Shown here in pieces: positions 1 to 6,041 of a stretch of DNA of 9,136 nt. This DNA comes from Pseudomonadota bacterium (GTDB lineage Bacteria > Bdellovibrionota > Bacteriovoracia > Bacteriovoracales > Bacteriovoracaceae): assembly GCA_023432655.1 (NCBI GenBank), contig JAEYUK010000094.1:1-9136 (forward strand), written 5' to 3'. The position numbers and the translations under genes were made by a program. Numbering within the stretch: position 1 is the stretch's first letter; the number at the start of each line of letters is the position of its first letter. A model generated the notes under the pieces. It was not told the DNA's origin. It did no database searches and worked only from the letters and a program-made list of their open reading frames with translations.

Positions 1-205
1 GGCCATTGCGACGAGGCCAGTAATCATTGGCCCATAATTTTTGAGAATCGTTTACTGCCGCAGAAAGTGGCAATTGAGAAAACCTCTTCTCGTAGGATGG
101 CACTTGTATTTTCGGATCAGAGTATGAAGGCCACTCACTATTAACGGCTGCATTGACAGAAGCAAGCATGAATAAACACAGACCTGCTAAATAGAGATAT
201 CTCAA
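1..205 (-). CDS. Exported protein of unknown function, N-terminal part (runs off the window edge)
   Basis: The minus strand is open from a TTG at 203-205 to the window edge, giving about 68 residues. The start is set by an AGGGGG Shine-Dalgarno five bases upstream of the TTG. An in-frame ATG twelve codons later would cut into the signal peptide. The N-terminus (LRYLYLAGLCLFMLASVNAA) is a typical Sec signal peptide with a VNA/A-like signal peptidase I site, so the protein is probably periplasmic or secreted. The mature part begins with a Ser/Pro/Tyr-rich stretch and then a tryptophan-rich motif, LWANDYWPRRNG, at the edge. I do not recognise the family, and the rest of the gene lies outside. 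It is 82 bases downstream of the FUSC-like gene on the same strand and could be co-transcribed with it. Confidence 0.65.
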   Translation of the reverse strand, partial: MRYLYLAGLCLFMLASVNAAVNSEWPSYSDPKIQVPSYEKRFSQLPLSAAVNDSQKLWANDYWPRRNG

Positions 206-287
206 TTTGTCCCCCTTAAAAATTAAAGGAACTCCTTATCGCATCTTGCGACAAACATCAAAATAAATGCTGTGCGAAAAATACAAC

Positions 288-797
288 CTAAAGATTCTTT
301 CTTAATGACTTCAAAATGACGTGGAAGATATAGGTTAAAGTAACGCCGATTAGACAACCGGAGACCACCCCTACTGCGCGTTCTAAGGCGACATCCCAAA
401 AATGCTGACCAGGTTCATGCATAGTTACAATCAACACTGAAATCATTGCCGTACGACTGGCCGCCTGCACTCTTAAAAGTTCACAACATAAGAGCGTTAG
501 AACAATTCCTACTGTTACCATCAAAAGATTTATTGGATGAATATAAAAAATCATTAGACCAATTGTGGCACCGATAATATTGGCCTTAATTCTATTGATG
601 GCCAACTCCATAGCATCTTTTTTATCAGGAGCTAGAACCAGAATAATGGACAATAAACACCATGCTCCACCTACTGGATGTAACTTATACAATTGGTAAC
701 CTATCACAGTACCTAATAAGCATTCTAAAAAGTAGGTTGCGAAATTTAATCGTTTGTCAGTTAGCTTCATAAAATAAAGTTTTAAATTCTCCCTCAC
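288..797 (-). CDS. Compact FUSC / aromatic acid exporter-like membrane protein
   Basis: This 169-residue protein is mostly hydrophobic, with five or six predicted membrane segments (about 19-37, 43-56, 71-86, 89-107, 113-126, 140-160). The pattern fits one FUSC/ArAE membrane module: the N-terminal GTVIGYQLY and GGAW region, RIKANIIGATIG at 69-80, a QAASRTA segment at 111-117, and WDVALERAVGVVSGCLIG near the end. Family members are often much longer, with two membrane halves and a soluble domain, so this is a single-module version that probably acts as an oligomer in the inner membrane. Known relatives export aromatic acids or fusaric acid; the substrate here cannot be read. The start at 797 is GTG without a strong ribosome site. 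ATG at 770 (MKLTDKRL) is an equally reasonable start and would keep all membrane segments. It is divergent from the glycosidase lipoprotein gene. Confidence 0.72.
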   Translation of the reverse strand: MRENLKLYFMKLTDKRLNFATYFLECLLGTVIGYQLYKLHPVGGAWCLLSIILVLAPDKKDAMELAINRIKANIIGATIGLMIFYIHPINLLMVTVGIVLTLLCCELLRVQAASRTAMISVLIVTMHEPGQHFWDVALERAVGVVSGCLIGVTLTYIFHVILKSLRKNL

Positions 798-798
798 T

Positions 799-819
799 AT
801 GATCTCATATTTTGATCAT
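799..819. promoter_or_regulatory. Inverted repeat in the divergent FUSC-like / glycosidase intergenic region
   Basis: ATGATC and GATCAT form a perfect 6-bp inverted repeat around a 9-base spacer (TCATATTTT). It fills much of the 47-base gap between the two divergent start codons, which is where a shared operator would be expected. No convincing -35/-10 pair is visible. With arms this short, chance is a real alternative. Confidence 0.3.
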
Positions 820-844
820 CTCTGTCCTTTGAAACGGAGCCCTC

Positions 845-2446
845 ATGACAACAAAATTAGTAGTGCTACTCTTACTGAGTGGACTTGTAGCGTGTGAATC
901 CAAAAAAAAACCTGAACTTCCTCTCGATCCAGCTCAATTAGATATCTTAGGAACTGTTGACGAACGTTATCAATCTTTCAACATAGAAATGCTTGAAGTA
1001 ACAGGAGGAAAGTTTTGGAAACCATATGGCCCAGAACTTGACTCTAGTCTTTCAGGACCTAACAAAAAAATAAGTGATGGTGGAGACACTCCCACCGGAA
1101 TGAATCCTGGTCTCTACGAATACAGACCTCCCATGGACTTAAAGAATAAAAGACTCTTAAAAATGGCAGAGGCCCTTGCCCCCTCTTATATGCGCGTGAG
1201 CGGCACCTGGGCCAACAGTACTTACTTCCAAAAACCTGATGAAAAACTAACAAATCCCCCAAAAGGTTTTATCGGCATCCTGACTAGAGACCAATGGAAA
1301 AACGTTATTGATTTTTCCAAAGCTGCTAATGCCCGCATAGTTACCTCTCTTGCAACGAGCATGGGAACACGAGACGAAGATGGAGTTTGGACAATAGCTC
1401 AGGCCAAGCGCCTTTTTGATTTCACTAAAGCTCAGGGCGGCCACATTGCTGCTATCGAATTTATGAATGAGCCCAACATGCCCATTATGGGTGGAGCTCC
1501 TCTTGGCTATAGTGCTCAAGACTATGGAAAGGATTTTAAAATTTTTGCAGACTTCGTAAAAAAAGCTTCTTATGACACTATCATCCTGGCCCCAGGATCT
1601 GTTGGTGAAAGCAAAGAGGCCAATGGTGGATTGACCCTTTCATCAGAAGCAAAAATTTTAAAAACAGAACATTTATTAAAAGAGATGGGTGGTCCATTAA
1701 CTGAAGCATTTTCATTTCATTACTATGGGGCGGTCTCCAAAAGATGTGCAGCGACGGGTAATCAAATAACTCAAGAGGATTCTCTTTCTGAAGACTGGTT
1801 AGGAAGAATCGACCACACCATTTCTTACTACGCTTCCCTTCGTGATAAATATGTTCCGCGTGTACCTCTTTGGAACACAGAAACAGCAGACGCTGCCTGT
1901 GGTGGTAATCCTTGGGCCGGATCATTTTTGGACACTTTTCGTTATCTCGATCAGCTAGGAAGGCAGGCAACTCAAGGAGTAAAAGTCAGTATACACAATA
2001 CTTTAGCCGCAAGTAATTACAGCATGCTCGACGAAAAAGATTTCTCACCAAAACCAATGTTTTGGGGGGCCCTCCTCTGGAGAAAATTCATGGGATCTGC
2101 GGTGCTTGATTCAGGAGAACCAATCAGACCAGGCCTTCACGTTTATGCACATTGCTTATATAAAGTGCCCGGAGGGGTTGCCATGCTGGTCATTAATAAT
2201 GATAAAGATCAAATGACCCAATTAAAACTTGGCATAGATGGACTGAGTTACACACTAACCGCTGATAGTCTTCCAGGGAACCATACCAAACTTAATGGTA
2301 AGCTTCTAAAACTGGCCACCAATGATCGACTTCCGAAAATAACCGGTGACCCTTTTAAGGCCGGTGATGTTAATTTCAATCCGAGCACGATTACTTTCCT
2401 CACTTTTCCCGAAGCAAAAAATCCAAATTGTCTCCAACAAGAATAA
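845..2446 (+). CDS. GH79-like (heparanase / beta-glucuronidase type) glycoside hydrolase lipoprotein
   Basis: This 533-residue protein starts at an ATG preceded by GGAG five bases upstream. Residues 1-17 are a lipoprotein signal with lipobox LVAC (Cys17) followed by Glu18, so it should be anchored to the envelope. The body is a clan GH-A-type TIM barrel. It has an Asn-Glu-Pro motif (EFMNEPN, acid/base Glu209), a following GYSAQDYGKDF segment, FHYYG at 291-295 and a nucleophile motif LWNTET with Glu346. The stretch after Glu346 (GGNP, LDTFRYLDQLG, then ASNYSMLDE, FWGALLWRKFMG) resembles human heparanase after its nucleophile Glu, which points to GH79. A C-terminal beta-sandwich, about 420-533, would complete the family layout. 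The expected activity is cleavage of a uronic-acid- or GAG-like glycan at the cell surface; the actual substrate is unknown. It forms a single-gene unit ending at a strong terminator. Confidence 0.82.
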   Translation: MTTKLVVLLLLSGLVACESKKKPELPLDPAQLDILGTVDERYQSFNIEMLEVTGGKFWKPYGPELDSSLSGPNKKISDGGDTPTGMNPGLYEYRPPMDLKNKRLLKMAEALAPSYMRVSGTWANSTYFQKPDEKLTNPPKGFIGILTRDQWKNVIDFSKAANARIVTSLATSMGTRDEDGVWTIAQAKRLFDFTKAQGGHIAAIEFMNEPNMPIMGGAPLGYSAQDYGKDFKIFADFVKKASYDTIILAPGSVGESKEANGGLTLSSEAKILKTEHLLKEMGGPLTEAFSFHYYGAVSKRCAATGNQITQEDSLSEDWLGRIDHTISYYASLRDKYVPRVPLWNTETADAACGGNPWAGSFLDTFRYLDQLGRQATQGVKVSIHNTLAASNYSMLDEKDFSPKPMFWGALLWRKFMGSAVLDSGEPIRPGLHVYAHCLYKVPGGVAMLVINNDKDQMTQLKLGIDGLSYTLTADSLPGNHTKLNGKLLKLATNDRLPKITGDPFKAGDVNFNPSTITFLTFPEAKNPNCLQQE

Positions 2447-2455
2447 TTTTCTCAG

Positions 2456-2482
2456 GGACAGGTCGAAAGACCTGTTCTTTTT
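2456..2482 (+). terminator. Intrinsic terminator of the glycosidase gene
   Basis: A 9-bp stem containing one G-U pair (GGACAGGTC with GACCTGTTC) closes a GAAA tetraloop, and its 3' arm runs into TTCTTTTT at 2475-2482. It lies ten bases after the stop codon at 2446. The same dyad is centred about 121 bp upstream of the predicted start of the next transcript, so it could double as a protein site, but termination is the simplest reading. Confidence 0.88.
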
Positions 2483-2520
2483 AAATTCTCTGACGAGCAA
2501 GAACAGGGACGAAATGACCA

Positions 2521-2534
2521 TTGTGCGATCACAA
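2521..2534. promoter_or_regulatory. Possible CRP/FNR-type operator upstream of the Q-rich protein gene
   Basis: TTGTGCGATCACAA is a perfect 5-4-5 inverted repeat, the half-site geometry used by many CRP/FNR-family regulators (FNR itself prefers TTGAT-N4-ATCAA). Its centre lies about 60 bp upstream of the transcription start predicted from the sigma-54-type site at 2561-2577. The repeat is short, so this is a candidate only. Confidence 0.35.
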
Positions 2535-2566
2535 AAACGGCATCTTTGTGCTTTCTAAAAACGGCA
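2533..2566 (+). repeat. Direct repeat AAAAACGGCA, two copies 24 bases apart
   Basis: AAAAACGGCA occurs at 2533-2542 and again at 2557-2566. The second copy carries the GG of the sigma-54-type -24 element. After the first copy, TTTGTGC gives a second GG...GC pair, but its spacing is one base too short. The arrangement looks like a decayed duplication of the promoter segment. Confidence 0.5.
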
Positions 2567-2577
2567 CTTGAGTTGCA
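2561..2577 (+). promoter_or_regulatory. Sigma-54 (RpoN) type -24/-12 promoter for the Q-rich protein gene
   Basis: ACGGCACTTGAGTTGCA matches the sigma-54 consensus YTGGCACGRNNNTTGCW in the GGCAC and TTGCA blocks, with exactly ten bases between the -24 GG (2563-2564) and the -12 GC (2575-2576). Only the first two bases and the non-essential G after GGCAC differ. It predicts transcription from about 2588, leaving a leader of about 30 bases that contains the AAGGAAGG ribosome site before the ATG at 2618. Confidence 0.65.
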
Positions 2578-2617
2578 ACCATAATACCCAAGGAATTAAC
2601 CTAACAAAGGAAGGATT

Positions 2618-2842
2618 ATGGAAAACGTAAATCAAGGTGAACAACAGAATATCGGACAAAATCAACAATCCGGTAGACAACAAGGCCAAACAGGACAACG
2701 TTCAGGTGAGCAAAAAGAATTCCAAAAAGGTCAGGAGGGCCTGCAGCAAGGTCGCACTTCTGGTTCAGGATCCCAACAAGGTTCACAGCAAGGTTCACAG
2801 CAACGAACTGATGTAAATCGCGACCAGAATCTTAAGCAGTAA
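2618..2842 (+). CDS. Small Gln/Gly-rich, probably disordered protein
   Basis: This protein of 74 residues has a start fixed by AAGGAAGG three bases before the ATG. About 23 of the 74 residues are Gln and 13 Gly; the rest is mostly Ser, Arg, Asn, Glu and Lys. There is no Cys, Trp, Pro, signal peptide or hydrophobic segment. Residues 51-62 are three tandem GSQQ units, encoded by a near-exact 12-base repeat. A more charged central part (EQKEFQKGQEGLQQG) could form a short helix. The composition suggests a soluble, intrinsically disordered cytoplasmic protein, comparable in style to small hydrophilic stress proteins of the KGG or hydrophilin kind, but I see no diagnostic motif. It is a lone gene with a sigma-54-type promoter, so expression is probably conditional. 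The family is not recognised and the function unknown. Clean ribosome site, promoter and stop make it likely to be real. Confidence 0.72.
   Translation: MENVNQGEQQNIGQNQQSGRQQGQTGQRSGEQKEFQKGQEGLQQGRTSGSGSQQGSQQGSQQRTDVNRDQNLKQ
2768..2803 (+). repeat. Triplicated 12-base coding repeat (GSQQ units)
   Basis: Three in-frame 12-base units encode GSQQ-GSQQ-GSQQ. The last two (GGTTCACAGCAA) are identical, and the first has diverged at silent positions. Such a tract can expand or contract by slippage without shifting the frame. Confidence 0.75.
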
Positions 2843-2852
2843 TATTAGAAGT

Positions 2853-2880
2853 GAGTATGAGCACTCATGTGCTCATACTC
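2853..2880. terminator. Perfect 12-bp hairpin between convergent genes (possible bidirectional terminator)
   Basis: GAGTATGAGCAC pairs perfectly with GTGCTCATACTC around a TCAT loop. It lies ten bases after the plus-strand stop (2842) and touches the last base of the minus-strand gene's stop codon (2880-2882). Neither strand has a U-run directly after the stem, so it may act as a 3'-end stabiliser or work with Rho rather than as a classical intrinsic terminator. Confidence 0.6.
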
Positions 2881-3605
2881 TAAAAATTGAACTGAAACGA
2901 AGCAAAGCTATAATTAATCTGTGAAAAGTTATACACCTTGTCATTATCTACCCCCCCTTCAAGCATTCTGAATCCCAAATTGAATTGGTAGGCAGCTGTA
3001 AAAGAGTATCCGGCCATAAGGGCGAGATCGAATGCTCGCCCTTGCGGGGCGGCCAATCCATCGAAGTCAAAAGCAAGACTCAAACCATTGGCCCATCGAT
3101 ATTCGGAAAAAAGATAAAACAGAGGAACGACTCCGGTATTCTTTTTAAATTTTTTGCGATCAGCTTGAGTCAGTTCAATCTTCGCATCCTTTACTTTCAA
3201 AGTTCCACCAATTCTTAAAAGAAAGTTTTCCTTCTCAACCACTTCAAAGAAATAAGTCCCTCTATAAGAGTTGAATTGATATTCAGCTTCTGTTTTTTTA
3301 CCCGCTAAAAAATTGACTCCACCAAAGTTGATGTTTTTAGAGAAAGCTTTATCACCATTAAATTTTAAAGGAGCGTAAAGAAAACGAAAACCATGAGATG
3401 AATTTAATTTATGAATCAAGCTTAGGCGGTAATATAAGTCATCATCCAGGGCCGGATTTAAATTAAATAGACTCCCTTTTTCACCGTCGATTTTAACTTT
3501 ATTGAATGTATTTTCAACATAACCGGCTTCTAAGATTAAGCTGGTAGCAGCAGTTGAAATGAGGGGCGAGAGAATCAAATTCAAAACCAACAATAACTTC
3601 AGCAT
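2880..3605 (-). CDS. Outer-membrane beta-barrel protein of unknown family
   Basis: This 241-residue protein starts at the ATG at 3605, which has GGAG six bases upstream and gives a compact signal peptide (MLKLLLVLNLILSPLISTAA, cleavage near residue 19-20). The upstream in-frame ATG at 3626 has no ribosome site and lies too close to the predicted transcript start. The mature protein shows alternating amphipathic strands rich in Tyr, Phe, Gly and Asn, with charged loops (for example the KKTEAEYQF and DRKKFKKN regions). It ends in FQFNF, the C-terminal aromatic signature used for insertion by BamA. The size suggests an 8- to 10-strand barrel, with strands such as YYRLSLIHKL, NFLLRIGGTLKV and FNLGFRMLEGG. 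It may be a porin-like or structural outer-membrane protein; no binding or catalytic motif is visible. The gene is divergent from the transporter gene and convergent with the Q-rich gene. Confidence 0.75.
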   Translation of the reverse strand: MLKLLLVLNLILSPLISTAATSLILEAGYVENTFNKVKIDGEKGSLFNLNPALDDDLYYRLSLIHKLNSSHGFRFLYAPLKFNGDKAFSKNINFGGVNFLAGKKTEAEYQFNSYRGTYFFEVVEKENFLLRIGGTLKVKDAKIELTQADRKKFKKNTGVVPLFYLFSEYRWANGLSLAFDFDGLAAPQGRAFDLALMAGYSFTAAYQFNLGFRMLEGGVDNDKVYNFSQINYSFASFQFNF

Positions 3606-3637
3606 AAATATCTCCATCATCTGCATTAGACTTTTTA

Positions 3638-3666
3638 ATTCTATTCATCATATCCTTAAATGATAA
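3638..3666 (-). promoter_or_regulatory. Sigma-70-type promoter for the outer-membrane barrel gene
   Basis: Read on the minus strand, TTATCA (3661-3666, -35) is 17 bases from TAGAAT (3638-3643, -10, five of six consensus bases). Transcription would begin near 3631, about 26 bases before the preferred ATG at 3605, and would carry that gene's GGAG. The -35 region overlaps the ribosome site of the divergent transporter gene. Confidence 0.45.
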
Positions 3667-3676
3667 GGAGTTTAAG

Positions 3677-5215
3677 ATGACGAATGGAACCAATTCTAAA
3701 GGGTCTTCAATTTTGTATCGTTTTCTAGGTGCCGTGGAACGGGCCGGGAATGCTTTGCCCCACCCGGCAATCATGTTCCTCTATCTTACCTTCCTTGTTA
3801 TGGGGATTTCCGGATTAGTGACCCTTTTTGAAATTCAGGCAACCCACCCGGTTACCGGTAAGGTCATCACCTCGATCAATCTCTTCTCCGCATCCGGTCT
3901 TCGTCATGTCTTAACAGAAATGGTGAAGAATTTCACGGGCTTCGCACCACTAGGAACCGTCTTAGTAGCGATGCTTGGATTCAGTCTGGCAGAAAAGAGT
4001 GGACTTCTTTCTACCCTACTGCGACTTCTCGTTTTGAAATCCCCTCGTAAGCTTTTAGTCCCGGCGGTACTCTTCGCTGGAGTACTTTCACACACCGGAG
4101 GAGATATTGGTTACGTTCTTCTCATCCCACTGGCGGCCCTTACCTTTCATAGTGCGGGCCTTAACCCATTAGCGGGACTTGCCATTTGTTTTGCCGGTGT
4201 TTCAGGAGGATTTGCGGCCAACATACTCTTGAGTACTGCGGATCCTATGCTATCCGGGATTTCACAGGAGGCTGCACGAATACTGGATAAAAATTACGTC
4301 GTGACTCCCGTCTCCAACTGGTATTTTATGGCAACTTCTTCTCTATTAATTGTGGGAATAGGAACTCTTATTGCAAATAAATTCACAATTCCTTTTTTGG
4401 GGGAGTACCAAGGGGAAAGAGAAAAATCGGAACTAGAAGGCTTAAACGAAAAAGAAAGAAAAGGTCTTTTCTGGGCAGGTCTCGTAACAATATCGCTGAT
4501 TGGTCTTCTTTTAGCAGGACTCATTCCAGAGAATGGATATTTACGTGATCCAGCTGCACCAGATCTACTTAATTCCTCAGCTTTAAAAGGCGTCGTTGCC
4601 ATCATCTTTCTTTTTGGAGCACTTCCAGGTTTGGCCTACGGCTTTGCCTCTCAAAAGTTTAAACAGCAAAGTGATGTCACAGATGCCATGCAGGAAGCCA
4701 TGAGTACTCTCGCTCCTTACCTTGTACTTGTCTTTTTTGCTTCTCAATTCATCTCATTATTTAATTTCTCCAATATGGGTCTCATTCTTGCCGTAAAGGG
4801 ATCAGAGGTTTTAAAAGATTTAGGCCTTGGACCAATACCTTTAATGCTTGGATTTATTCTTTTAACGGTGGTTTTGGATCTCGTGATAGGAAGTGCTTCC
4901 GCCAAATGGGCACTCATGGCACCCATATTTGTTCCGATGTTCATGCTCTTGGGAATTTCTCCGGAATTAAGCAAGGCTTCCTACCGGGTGGCCGACTCTG
5001 TGGTGAATATCATTTCGCCCCTCATGTCATATTTTCCTTTAATTCTGGCCTTTGCCATTAAATACGATCCAAAAGCCAAAGTTGGTACTGTCATCGCCTT
5101 GATGCTTCCCTATTCTGTTGGTTTCCTTATCTCATGGTCGATCATGCTATTTGTATGGATGACTTTCAACCTTCCACTTGGACCTGGGGCCTTACTTAGA
5201 TATGTTTCACCATAA
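3677..5215 (+). CDS. abgT: AbgT-family transporter (p-aminobenzoyl-glutamate / antimetabolite type)
   Basis: This inner-membrane protein of 512 residues is the usual length for AbgT/MtrF/YdaH transporters. The ATG follows AAGGAG by six bases. Family signatures appear in order: ERAGNALPHP (21-30), the KNFTGFAPLGTVLVAMLG segment with AEKSGL (84-110), HTGGDIGYVLLIPLAAL (139-155), GLNPLAGLAICFAGVSGGFAAN (161-182) followed by Asp189, then FNFSNMG (362-368), GSASAKWALMAPIFVPM (405-421), YRVADS (436-441) and MLPYS (476-480). The long hydrophilic piece around 243-264 separates the two halves. Characterised members import p-aminobenzoyl-glutamate or export sulfonamides, driven by an ion gradient; which applies here cannot be decided, so the symbol denotes the family. 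No abgA/abgB peptidase genes lie nearby. The stop overlaps the downstream cupin-like gene, implying one transcript and translational coupling. Confidence 0.9.
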   Translation: MTNGTNSKGSSILYRFLGAVERAGNALPHPAIMFLYLTFLVMGISGLVTLFEIQATHPVTGKVITSINLFSASGLRHVLTEMVKNFTGFAPLGTVLVAMLGFSLAEKSGLLSTLLRLLVLKSPRKLLVPAVLFAGVLSHTGGDIGYVLLIPLAALTFHSAGLNPLAGLAICFAGVSGGFAANILLSTADPMLSGISQEAARILDKNYVVTPVSNWYFMATSSLLIVGIGTLIANKFTIPFLGEYQGEREKSELEGLNEKERKGLFWAGLVTISLIGLLLAGLIPENGYLRDPAAPDLLNSSALKGVVAIIFLFGALPGLAYGFASQKFKQQSDVTDAMQEAMSTLAPYLVLVFFASQFISLFNFSNMGLILAVKGSEVLKDLGLGPIPLMLGFILLTVVLDLVIGSASAKWALMAPIFVPMFMLLGISPELSKASYRVADSVVNIISPLMSYFPLILAFAIKYDPKAKVGTVIALMLPYSVGFLISWSIMLFVWMTFNLPLGPGALLRYVSP

Positions 5216-6038
5216 AGCACAGGAATTGGCCCGAAAGGGAGATCAGTTCATAAAAAAATTCACGGCGAAGGAGTTTCACAAAGAAGCCGCCGAACTACTT
5301 TCAAAATCTGAAATCCAAAAGGAATTTAATTATCAGGAATTAGTTTCATCCACTTTTAATAAGAAACTTCCTGAACAGAATTTTAAAAACTTCGAGTTTA
5401 GTGACCTACCGCTTACTATTGCCAGAGGAGAAAACTGCTTCATCGATCTCTATTTCTGGAGAAGAAGACCTACGGTTATTCACAATCACCATTTTCGAGG
5501 AGCATTTCAATGTCTCGAAGGACTTAACGTTGATTCGGAGTATAAGTTTAAAACGATAAAAAAGTTCACCAAACTTCACTCAATTGGGAATCTCGAACTG
5601 AAGCGGCTCAAAACCCTCAAAAAGGGAGATGTAGAAGCGATCAATTTTCAAGATCAATTCATACACCAAAACCATCACCAGTCTGATCTCACAGTTAATC
5701 TCTGCTTCCGTACAAGTGATGTTCCGGGAAAGAATCTCAGTAATTTTTTGTACTCTGGATTAAAGTATGAAAAAAATCAACTTTCTTTAAACCGCGCGAT
5801 GCGACTCTTTACATTCACTCGAATAGATCATTTTGATCACAAAAAATTAAAGTTAAACCTCGAAGATGCATTCAATTTCCTAATCATGTCGTATGATTCA
5901 AATGCTGCTCATCCAAACTTCTTAAAACTTAAAAAGTTCTTTGAATCCAAAGTAAAAAAAGAAACTGGATTGAATTTAGAAAAACTCTTCTTAGAGCATG
6001 ATAAGGAACTTGAACGGATTGAAGCACAGTACGAGTGA
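5202..6038 (+). CDS. Cupin-like putative metal-binding protein, coupled to the AbgT transporter
   Basis: From the ATG at 5202 this protein has 278 residues and overlaps the transporter stop by 14 bases. A TTG at 5178 is also open, but neither start has a strong ribosome site, and the ATG gives the shorter overlap typical of translational coupling. The N-terminal ~70 residues are charged and helical. The centre looks like a cupin barrel: IHNHHFRGAFQCLEG (93-107) supplies His94, His96 and Glu106, and after KKGDVEAI an FIHQNHH segment supplies His155. Two histidines, a glutamate and a later histidine are the classic cupin metal set. The C-terminal third (ALMOST all Lys/Leu/Phe helices from about 205) is unassigned. 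The expected location is cytoplasmic. It could be a non-haem iron oxygenase-like enzyme acting on the transported compound, but that is inference; I do not recognise a named family. Confidence 0.7.
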   Translation: MFHHKAQELARKGDQFIKKFTAKEFHKEAAELLSKSEIQKEFNYQELVSSTFNKKLPEQNFKNFEFSDLPLTIARGENCFIDLYFWRRRPTVIHNHHFRGAFQCLEGLNVDSEYKFKTIKKFTKLHSIGNLELKRLKTLKKGDVEAINFQDQFIHQNHHQSDLTVNLCFRTSDVPGKNLSNFLYSGLKYEKNQLSLNRAMRLFTFTRIDHFDHKKLKLNLEDAFNFLIMSYDSNAAHPNFLKLKKFFESKVKKETGLNLEKLFLEHDKELERIEAQYE

Positions 6039-6041
6039 GAA

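Noticed and set aside
1164..1180. TGGCA...TTGC sigma-54-like match inside the glycosidase gene
   Set aside because: The GG-to-GC spacing is one base too long, and it lies within a coding region with no gene to drive.
1059..1970. Long open frames on the minus strand opposite the glycosidase gene
   Set aside because: They lie inside a well-supported gene, lack ribosome sites, and their translations have random-looking composition (Cys, His and Trp clusters).
2346..2558. Open frame spanning the glycosidase stop and the terminator
   Set aside because: It reads through the terminator hairpin and the operator region and has no ribosome site or family resemblance.
3514..3774. Minus-strand open frame extending across the divergent promoter region into the transporter gene
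   Set aside because: It overlaps the starts of two strong divergent genes in another frame and shows no domain.
5410..5430. Minus-strand TGGCA...AGC sigma-54-like match inside the cupin-like gene
   Set aside because: The spacing is one base short, the TTGC block is poor, and no minus-strand gene follows.
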